Below are positions 56,691 through 64,000 of a stretch of 64,000 nt of DNA, piece by piece. Origin of the DNA: Agapanthus africanus (Eukaryota; Streptophyta; Magnoliopsida; Asparagales; Amaryllidaceae); the NCBI GenBank assembly GCA_030015575.1, contig CM057338.1:634686189-634750188 (forward strand). The letters run 5' to 3'. The notes under the pieces were generated by a model. It was not told where the DNA came from, ran no database searches, and saw nothing but the letters and a program-made list of their open reading frames with translations. A program made the translations under genes and the position numbers. The number at the start of each line of letters is the position of its first letter. Within the stretch, counting starts at the first letter, position 1.

Positions 56691-56960
56691 GTGCTTCCCT
56701 ATCAGGAAGCGATCGCTTAGGAGATAGGTTTTAGGTCCCTACCACCTAAGACTTTTTAATTTTGTGAGCCGTAAGGGTCTCACAAAGCATTTTCTCCCTA
56801 AGGGTCGTCAGGATCCCGTAAGTGTATTTTCTCCTTAGGAGTCGTGAGAACCCCCAAGTGTGTTGCTCCTTTGTGAGTCGTAAGGATCTCATGCGGGAAT
56901 TTTCTCCTCACAAAGTCGAGAGGACTTCGCGAGTGCATTTCATTTATTTTTTCACGAGTT
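56690..56960. repeat. Dispersed cassette C, copy 1
   Basis: Block containing GCGATCGCTTAGGAGATAGG, CACCTAAG, AATTTTGTGAGCCGTAAGGG and CATTTTCTCCCTAAGGGTCG. It recurs at 57541-57775 and 58985-59225, always just after a repeat B type stretch, showing duplication of a composite unit. The 56960-57225 spacer holds only CCCTTTCGGGTTTTC duplicates and T-rich sequence. Confidence 0.75.
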
Positions 56961-57224
56961 TGCGCCCTTTCGGGTTTTCACAAACTCGCCGGCAGTCCTG
57001 CTGTTTTTACTCACAGAGCCCTTTCGGGTTTTCATCCGTGCCCCTCTTGCTTGTGGACATACCATCCTTTTTATTTTTTCATTTTATTTTTTTTAATTTT
57101 TGGTGGGACTTTGAATGTGGTCTCACCGGTAGGACTTGAGAGAGATTGGGGTTGTTTTACGCCCGTGGATTGTATACGGTTTTGCAGGATGTATGATCCA
57201 GACCGTAGGGCCATAAAAATTTCG

Positions 57225-57540
57225 GGACTTTGTTGGCGTCTGCATCGCTGCACTGGAATATGGTACAAGGAGCGACTCATCATTCGCCATTAGGGTATGG
57301 GGGTTGGAATTTGGTTGGCGTCTGCATCGCTGCACTGGAATATGGTACCAGGAGCGACTCATCATTCGCCACTTAGGGATTGGGATTTAGAATATGGTTG
57401 GCGTCTGCATCGCTATACTGGAATATAGTACCAGGAGCGACTCATCATTCGCCATTGGGATTTAGAATTTGGCTGGCGTCTGCATCGCTGCACTGGGATA
57501 TGGTACCAGGAGCGACTCATCATTCGCCACTTGGGAATTG
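57225..57540. repeat. About 80 bp tandem repeat B', 4 units
   Basis: Units contain GGCGTCTGCATCGCTGCACT, ATGGTACCAGGAGCGACTC and ATCATTCGCCA, a diverged form of repeat B. Confidence 0.85.
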
Positions 57541-57775
57541 GGGAGCGATAGCTTTAGAGACAGGTTCAGATCCCTATCGCCTAAGGCTTTTCAATTTTAT
57601 GGGCCGTGAGGGTCCCATAAGAGCATTTTCTCCCTGCAGGTCGTAAGGATCCCGCAGGTGTATTTTCTCCTTAGGAGTCGTGAGGAATAATAAGTGTGTT
57701 TTTCCTTTGTGAGTCGTAAGGATCCCACAAAGGTTTGTTGTCCTCATGTATCGTGAGGACACATGAGTGGATTTT
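57541..57775. repeat. Dispersed cassette C, copy 2
   Basis: Same block as 56690-56960 (GCGATAGCTTTAGAGACAGG, CCTAAGGCTTTTCAATTTTA, CATTTTCTCCCTGCAGGTCG). Confidence 0.75.
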
Positions 57776-58895
57776 CCTCGTTCCCAGTTTAATGATATAG
57801 AGGTCGACTGTTTCCAGTTTAACGACTTAGCGGTCATCTGTTTCCAGTTTAAAGACTTAGGGGTCTGTGGTGCCCAGTTTAACGACTTAGCAGTCATCTG
57901 TTTCCAGTTTAACGACGTGGTGGTTATCTGTTTCCAGTTTAACGACTTGGTGGTCATATGTTTCTGGTTTAACGACTTGGTGGTCATCTGTTTCGGGTTT
58001 AACGACTTGGTGGTCATCTGTTTCCAGTTTAACGACTTGGTGGTCATCTGTTTCCAGTTTAGAGACTTAGAGGTCTACTGTTTCCAGTTTAACAACTTAG
58101 AGGTCATATGTTTCCAGTTTAACGACATAGAGGTCATCTGTTTCCAGTTTAACAACATAGAGGCCATCTGTTTCCAGTTTAACGACTTGGTGGTCATCTG
58201 TTTCCAGTTTAACGACTTGGTGGTCATCTGTTTCCAGTTTAACGACTTGGTGGTCATCTGTTTCCAGTTTAGAGACTTAGAGGTCTACTGTTTCCAGTTT
58301 AACGACTTAGAGGTCATCTGTTTCCAGTTTAACGACATAGAGGTCATCTGTTTCCAGTTTAACGACATAAAGGTCATCTGTTTCCAGTTTAACTACTTGG
58401 TGGTCATCTGTTTCCATTTTAACGACTTGGTTGTCATCTGTTTCCAGTTTAACGACATAGGGGTCTATTATGCCCAGTTTAACGACTTAGCGGTCATCTG
58501 TTTCCAGTTTTAAAGACTTAGAGGTCTTCTATTTCCAGTTTAAAGACTTAAAGGTCTAATGTTTTTTTGTTTAACGACTTTGAAGTCATCTGTTTCCAGT
58601 TTAACGACTTGGAGGTCATCTGTTTCCAGTTTAACGACTTGGTGGTCATCTGTTTCCAGTTTAACGACTTAGGGGTCTATTGTGCCCAGTTTAACGACTT
58701 AGCGGTCATCTGTTTCCAGTTTTAAAGACTTAGAGGTCTTCTATTTCCAGTTTAAAGACTTAGAGGTCTAATGTTTCCAGTTTAACGACTTAGAGGTCAT
58801 CTGTTTCCAGTTTAACGACTTGGTGGTCATCTGTTTCCAGTTTAACGACTTAGAGGTCATCTGTTTCCAGTTTAAAGACTTAAGGGTCTATTGAT
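57776..58895. repeat. 30 bp minisatellite D (about 37 units)
   Basis: Unit TTTCCAGTTTAACGACTTGG + TGGTCATCTG; the period is exactly 30 bp over long stretches, so frames stay open: 248 codons on plus (57767-58513) and 157 codons on minus (57574-58047) with a ten-residue repeat MTTKSLNWKQ. The minus strand is the element's sense strand. A further 30 bp short run lies at 59820-59915. Confidence 0.92.
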
Positions 58896-58984
58896 GGCGA
58901 GCTTGGAATTTTGGGGTAGGGGCCGGCATCAGCGTTGCTAACACTGAAGCAGATGTGCCAGGAGCAATTCATCATCTGCTTACT

Positions 58985-59225
58985 CTTGTTGGCGGAGCGA
59001 TGGCTTAGGAGATGGGTTTAGGTCCCTAACGCCTAAGGCTTTTCAATTTTATAGGCCGTGAGGGTCCAATAAAAGCATTTTCTCCCTGCGAGTCGTGAGG
59101 ATCCCGTAGGTGTATTTTCTCCTTATGAGTCGTGAGGACTCCTAAGTGTGTTTTTCCTTTGTGAGTCGTAAGAATCCCACAAAGGTTTGTTCTCCTCATG
59201 TATCGTGAGGACACATGAGTGGGTC
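58985..59225. repeat. Dispersed cassette C, copy 3
   Basis: Third copy of the cassette (GCGATGGCTTAGGAGATGGG, CCTAAGGCTTTTCAATTTTA). It is preceded by a diverged repeat B remnant (58921-58980) and followed by a spacer to 59390 with no feature seen. Confidence 0.75.
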
Positions 59226-59560
59226 TTCTCAATAGAGCATAACTCCAAAGGCGGAGACCAGCCACGTAACTGGTGATTATGGTGGGGCATGGGTATGATG
59301 AGAATTATTTAAGCCCATGGATTGTATACGGCAGTCAATTTGGAGACTGGCCGTAGGGATGGGAGAATTTTGGAAATTTGAATTTTGGTTGGCGTCTGCA
59401 TCGCTGCACTGGAATATGGTACTAGGAGCGACTCATCATTCGTCTTTGTTTTGTTTGTTTTTTGTTTTGTTTTATTTTTGTTTCACCGCAATTGCTCTAT
59501 CATTTCAGCTTTTCTTACCGCGAAGATCGTGATTGCACTATCATTTTGCCTATTTATTCG

Positions 59561-59768
59561 CGGTTGCCCCATCATTTCGGCTTTATTTTCATTTTTATTT
59601 TCACTCGCTGATTTTTATTGCGAGTTGCCCCATCATTTCGGCTTTATTTTCATTTTTATTTTCACTCGCTGATTTTTATTGCGAGTTGCCCCATCATTTC
59701 GGCTTTATTTTCATTTTTATTTTCACTCGCTGATTTTTATTGCGAGTTGCCCCATCATTTCGGCTTTT
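59561..59768. repeat. 61 bp tandem repeat E (3-4 units)
   Basis: Unit includes GTTGCCCCATCATTTCGGCT, TTATTTTCATTTTTATTTTC and ACTCGCTGATTTTTATTGCG; adjacent units are almost the same, so the expansion is young. Confidence 0.9.
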
Positions 59769-59819
59769 CTTTATTTTTCTTTTATGTACACATTTTTTGT
59801 TTATTTACATTTTTTCTAC

Positions 59820-59915
59820 ATTCCCAGTTTAACGACTTAGAGGTCGACGGTTCCCAGTTTAATGACGTGGTGGTCATCAGGTGTTCCCAGTTTAACGATG
59901 TGGTGGTCCTTTTTG
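59820..59915. repeat. Minisatellite D, satellite block
   Basis: Three units of the 30 bp repeat (CCCAGTTTAACGACTTAGAG type), one with a three-base insertion, next to the 3' end of gag. Confidence 0.8.
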
Positions 59916-60008
59916 CTTATCCCAGCTCCTTGAACTTTGATCTTGGCGGAGCTGTGTTGATGACCTAGCACTGTGGCTTGCCGATACATCCGAGGATTGT
60001 GAGGTTTT

Positions 60009-61711
60009 TCAAAGCTTATATTGGTCCTCTACCCAATCTTTGAAAATATAGCAGTCTTCGATGGTATGACTCACCACTCTATCATATGGGCAGTATACGG
60101 GATTGCCGGTCATGTTCATTTCCTGTGGCCTCTTTGGAACAGACAGTTGCAGACTGTTGTTCAAGGCGTCCATGAATATTTTGTGGACTTCATCCCTCCT
60201 GAAGGAGTATACCTTCTTCTTTCTCTCCATTGGAGTAGGTGCCTTTACTGATGCCGGTCTTCGAGGACGATCGGTCTTTGGTTCGCCCTTTTCAGATAAT
60301 GGCACATGTCTGGTAGGATTAGGTTCCCGAAAGGCTCCGGTCTCCATTTGCATGAAATCAACGGTCGTAGCTTGACTGTTTGCTAACGCGCCTATAGACA
60401 GTTCTATCTCTCCCGTCTTATATTGACTTTCGACCCAATCTTTGAAGACGAAGCAGTCCTCAATGGCATAACCTATCACCCTGTGATAGGGGCAATATTC
60501 TGGGTCGTCGGTCATATTCGCTTCTTGCGGTCTCTTTGATTCCGGCAGTTGTTGAGCGTTTCTTAGGGGGTCCCTGAATATCTTGTGTACTTTTTCCCTT
60601 TTGAAGGAATAGACTTTCTCCAGTTTCTCTTTCAGAGGCGATCCCCCCCCCGGCGTATGTGTTGGAGGGACTGGAGGCTGATTGCGGCCGTTTTCCGTGA
60701 AGGCGCTCCGCCCTTAGGTTGAAGGGGGTATCAGTTGGCTGCCTCCGGGTATCAATCCCTGACTCATGAACCAAAATTTGATTCTGCTGTAATTGCAATC
60801 GGGCGACTTGGGTCGCGAGATCAGCCACGACGTCTGCCAGCTCGTCGACTTTAGAATAGACCTCGGCCATCTTCTCATCCCTGTCCTGAAATTGCCTTTG
60901 AAGCTATTGGAATAATGCTTGTTCTGTAGTTCCGGCTATGACAACCGGGTAATCTTTATTGCCTGAGCTCAATTCGCAGGAACCACGGGCTCCTCGGCTT
61001 ATCGGCCTAAGCGGGCTCTTCATTATTTAGATCGAGCCGATGCTGGGTAGCGTCAACCATATCATCACCATGGCTGTGAAGAAGAGGAGGGTTCGTTTCT
61101 TCATATCCGGCCATGTAGACAGTGTGGATAACATATTCAGCCATTCTTTCATCACTGGCAGCTGGTTTAACGGAGCGGTCCGGGCTTTGGAAATTCATAA
61201 ATTTTAACATGGCTAGAGCCCTAGCCCTTTTGCTGGCTCTATATCTGAGCCGCTTTTTCCTCAGCTTCTCTGCCTTAAGCGCTTGGCAGGCTTCTGCTCT
61301 TCGGGGAGCCGCCATAGGCTGAGTGATGGGGAGGCTTGAGAAGACACCCAATCGAGCAGTTGTCGGAGGCGCCGCTGGAGATTGCTCAAGACGCGTTGTA
61401 GCTTTGTTGGTGTTGATGGCCTTGCCCCCAGTTGGGGCCAAGGAAAGTCGTTCAGACACCGACTTGCGTTTGGGTTGGGGCGCCCTCGAGATCACCACAT
61501 TTAGTCTTTATCCTTTCGAGACCGGTCTGTCTGTTGCTGGAGCTTGAGGAGCGGGAATGGCGTTAGCGGGCACGAACAGAATAGAGCCGAACGGTAGCAG
61601 CGGCTCCTCCCACTGTCGGCCAAGACTGGCTGGGAGGACCGTCCTGGAGTCCATCTTCATCGTGTAAGAGACGGGATTTGTGTCGAGAGCTGAGCTTACC
61701 CTTTGAGACAT
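60009..61711 (-). pseudogene. TR-GAG-1 gag, frameshifted, with duplicated finger module
   Basis: This is the only coding region of the element; it would form the capsid if intact. Read leftward: 61711-61007 is one frame with a single internal stop near 61508 (motifs VLPASLGRQWEE and YVIHTVYMAG, basic segment LRKKRLRYRASKRARA). 60870-60460 is a second frame with an amphipathic stretch (VDELADVVADLATQVARLQL, possible coiled coil). 60515-60009 is a third frame with two tandem copies of a module of about 90 residues that includes YSFxRxxVHKIF, RPQE and a finger-like C-P-Y-x-R-V-x4-I-E-D-C-x2-F-K-D-W-V-E. The switch between the second and third frames falls at a run of nine C at about 60645-60653. 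The family resembles gag of non-autonomous Ty3/gypsy-type elements. Broken by one stop and at least two frame changes. Confidence 0.7.
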
Positions 61712-61830
61712 TGTTGGAAAGTGACTGCTTGAAAACCTTCATGAAAGAACATTATTTCATTATAAATATAGGTATGTATATTGAATGAGTTCGCATGAAT
61801 GTTTAACCCGAAATATGGGAGGAGAGATTG

Positions 61831-61849
61831 GTCCCACCGGACGTGCCAA
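61831..61849 (-). other. Putative primer binding site of TR-GAG-1
   Basis: The minus strand reads TGGCACGTCCGGTGGGACC, five bases after the 5' LTR end. Not tRNA-Met type; the tRNA was not identified. Confidence 0.6.
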
Positions 61850-61854
61850 AATCT

Positions 61855-63592
61855 GTAGGGTGTTTTTCGTCACCCTATTGAGATGGGAATATGCGCGCTC
61901 TTGTCAGGCGTACTACAGATTCCCCCTGCCTGGGGTAGGCCGGGGTTTATTGATTGTGGGGATCCGAATCTCCGGCAGCCACGAACTAAGCTGCCGTTAA
62001 TTACCCCCCGCCTTTGGGGCGAGGGAACCTCCGATTGACGGGTTAAACTGGTCATGCGAACTCAATATGCAGTGTACGTGTGTTGTGTTTTGAAAGGGGG
62101 GTTTGGATATATCAGGAGCCACGCAGAGTTTTTACGGGGGTCCTGCTACCCGGATAGCGGACTGGGGGTCAAGGGGGCTAGCAGCTCCCTTGTGGGGTGC
62201 GAGGCAGCGCCCCGTTAGAAATTTTTTCCTAACAGGGGCAGTGTCGTGGAGTATGTGTATGTGTACATATGTATGCATATATATATATGTATATATATAT
62301 ATATAAAAAGGGGAAAAGACATCCAAAGGATGCATGGGGGGCAGCGCCTCGAGCGCTGTGCGCTTAGGTGCTGTGCGCTCAGGCGCTAGAATGCCACGTG
62401 TCGGCACGTAGGCGCTCTGCGCTTGAGCACTGGGCACTTGAGCGCAAGCGCGCCACGTGTCGGTACGTGGGCGCTTTGCGCTTCAGCGCCTGACGCTCGA
62501 GCGCAAGTGCGCCACGTGTCGGCATGGGAGCGACTTGCGGTTGAGCGCTGGGCGCTTGAGCGCAAGCGTGCCACGTGTCGGCACGGGGGCGACTTGTGCT
62601 TGAGCGCTTGCGCTTGAGCGCAAGCATGCCACGTGTCAGAACGGGGGCGACTTGCGCCCGAGTGCTTGCGCTTGAGCGCCAGCGCGGCACGTATCGGCAC
62701 CGGGGTGACTTGCGCTCGAGCGCTTGTGCTGGAGTGCAAGCGCTCGAGTCGGCACCGGGGCGACTTGCGCTCGAGCGTTTTCGCTGGAGCGCAAGCGCAC
62801 CACGTGTCGGCACGTGGGCGCTTTGCGCTTGAGCGCAGGGCGCTGTAGTGCAAACGCGCCACGTGTCGGCACGTGGGCGCTTTGTGCTCGAACGCTGAGC
62901 GCTTGAGCGCAAGTGCGCCACGTGTCGGCACGCGGGCGCTCTGCGCTCGAACGCTGAGCGCTTGAGCGCAAGTGCGCCACGTGTCGGCACGCGGGCGCTC
63001 TGCGCTTGAGCGCCGGCGAGAAAAGGAGGCTTTTAGCCTAGAACCAGAAGCTATGCTTCAATAAAAGGAAATATTTATTATATATATATATGGAGTTAAA
63101 CTCCTAGGATGTTTTGAGGCTGATGAAGGGGGGTTTCCTCTTCTTCCCCCTGTTGTTTGGCCGGATCTTGAAGATCAAGAAGTAGGAGATTTTAAAAATC
63201 ACTCCTTTTTTATATCTGATGGGAGATCTGAGTTCCCCTTTGTGGGTTTTGTGGTGGAAAGCTACTTAGTTTTGGAAAAGAAAGAGTAAAACTCTTGATT
63301 TAATTCAAAAGAAATGAGAAGGTTTAGAACCGTGGAGAAGGAGCAGGAGGCACAAAGAACCCTAGTTTTTTTTTGGGGGGAATGGAAAAGTGTTACTTTA
63401 TTCATCATCATGCTGCCTTTTATAGGCTTACATATTTGCACATATCCCCTTGGACTTTACAAAATGGCATTTTGCCTATCTCATGGCTCATGTGCCATTT
63501 CATTTTTGCACATAAGCCATAGGCTTACAAAATATTGGCTTTATGCCCATTTTGCATACATTCATTTATAAAAAATTACATATTAATTATTT
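61855..63592 (-). repeat. 5' LTR of TR-GAG-1 (1.7 kb, cut by Copia-B3)
   Basis: Runs from TGTAGGGTG to AATTATTT, where the Copia-B3 LTR starts. The left LTR continues ATTACATGATTTTG at this point, so about 145 bp of this LTR should lie beyond Copia-B3. It includes an ATATATGTATATA repeat (about 62277-62305). Confidence 0.88.
62385..63010. repeat. G-box tandem array (about 11 units) in TR-GAG-1 right LTR
   Basis: CCACGTGTCGG cores near 62391, 62451, 62511, 62569, 62627, 62800, 62858, 62917 and 62976, plus degenerate units near 62684 and 62747. Most keep an intact CACGTG. The last two units (about 62883-62942 and 62943-63001) are nearly the same, showing a fresh one-unit expansion absent from the left LTR. 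Confidence 0.88.
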
Positions 63593-64000
63593 TGTTAGTT
63601 ATATGTATGCCCTAGAGGCCATTTCTATACATAGGATGTATATTGCAGTGGATGCTGGGACATATATAGGGAGGACTTTCTTGCTCGACATGATAGTATG
63701 CTATCTGGTTGCTCTTTACCTTAACGTGTACACTGATTGTCTCTCTGTTACATATTGGTAAAGCCCTTAGGATGTGTACTAGACTACCTGGACTATGATG
63801 CGGATCATACTAGTGGGGACATGGTAGTCCATAAGTACATCCTTCAAAGTCCCTAGTCGTTGGTGTATCGAGACGGGGCATCGATATACCAGAGTAGACT
63901 AGCATATACCTTCTCGACCCATACAGATGGGCGATGGATGATCCCATATCCATTGGTGTTTGACATCAGAGATGACATACGGGTGCTCAGTAGAGAATGG
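63593..64000 (+). mobile_element. Copia-B3: 5' end of a third Copia-B LTR
   Basis: Starts TGTTAGTTATATGTATGCC and follows the Copia-B LTR to the window edge, with more differences than B1 and B2 show from each other. The target would be TATTT (63588-63592), inside the TR-GAG-1 right LTR. Confidence 0.85.

Larger units (their letters stand above)
52847..63592 (-). mobile_element. TR-GAG-1: gag-only, minisatellite-filled LTR element (minus strand)
   Basis: 3' LTR on the left (52847-54676), polypurine tract next to it, a 5.3 kb tandem-repeat region, a broken gag (61711 to 60009), a primer-site region (61831-61849), and 5' LTR on the right (61855-63592, cut by Copia-B3). It has gag but no protease, integrase or RT, the definition of a TR-GAG non-autonomous element. 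The capsid motif type (YCPYHRV...EDC) points to a Ty3/gypsy helper. It interrupts the Copia-3 RT. Confidence 0.82.

Noticed and set aside
57776-58895. CRISPR-like array of 30 bp direct repeats
   Set aside because: Repeats are contiguous without unique spacers, there are no cas genes, and the context is a plant retrotransposon.
1-64000. Host plant genes, tRNA, rRNA or organelle DNA
   Set aside because: Both strands were scanned for conserved plant protein domains, tRNA-like folds and rRNA motifs; only primer-site fragments complementary to tRNA were found.

Overview
The window looks like intergenic DNA from a large, repeat-rich angiosperm nuclear genome. No host gene, tRNA, rRNA or bacterial feature could be supported. 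Essentially every base can be placed in a nest of LTR retrotransposons from three groups: (1) a Ty1/copia lineage with three LTR subfamilies (called Copia-1, Copia-B and Copia-3 here), all with the plant-typical tRNA-Met primer site TGGTATCAGAGC and the polypurine tract AAGTGGGAGAT; (2) a long-LTR element starting TGTAACA with a non-coding interior (LARD-like); (3) a minus-strand element that carries only a broken gag, with tandem repeats where pol should be (TR-GAG-like). The species cannot be named from the sequence.

Layout, left to right. 1-7179: LARD-1, minus strand (interior, primer site, 4.6 kb LTR), inserted in Copia-1. 7180-19704: Copia-1 arranged as partial interior - LTR - interior - LTR, a head-to-tail array sharing an LTR. 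19705-22546: TR-GAG-2 (gag relic and LTR, minus strand), cut on its left by Copia-1. 22547-35399: LARD-2, plus strand, interrupted by a complete Copia-B1 (22864-33213, target duplication GACAG). 35400-52846: Copia-3, whose 5' LTR holds a complete Copia-B2 (36570-47206, target duplication TGGTT) and whose gag-pol frame (50136-52846) is cut at the first catalytic Asp of reverse transcriptase by TR-GAG-1. 52847-63592: TR-GAG-1 with both LTRs, about 5.3 kb of minisatellites and a frameshifted gag. 63593-64000: start of a third Copia-B LTR, inserted in the TR-GAG-1 right LTR.

How they work together. No element here can move unaided. Copia-3 is the best coding copy: one frame with four nonsense codons and no frameshift, consistent with decay by C-to-T change. 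Copia-B1 and B2 share an internal gag deletion and the same lesion at the RT active site, yet have clean target duplications and near-matching LTR pairs. This points to amplification in trans of an already defective family.

The most interesting signals are non-coding: a GC-rich palindrome about 185-205 nt after the primer site in every copia copy (candidate RNA dimerisation/packaging element); a pyrimidine tract plus AG just before every gag start (candidate leader intron); three spaced TTGAC dyads in the leader; arrays of the G-box/ABRE-like CCACGTGTC in the TR-GAG LTRs; and a duplicated primer site in Copia-B2.
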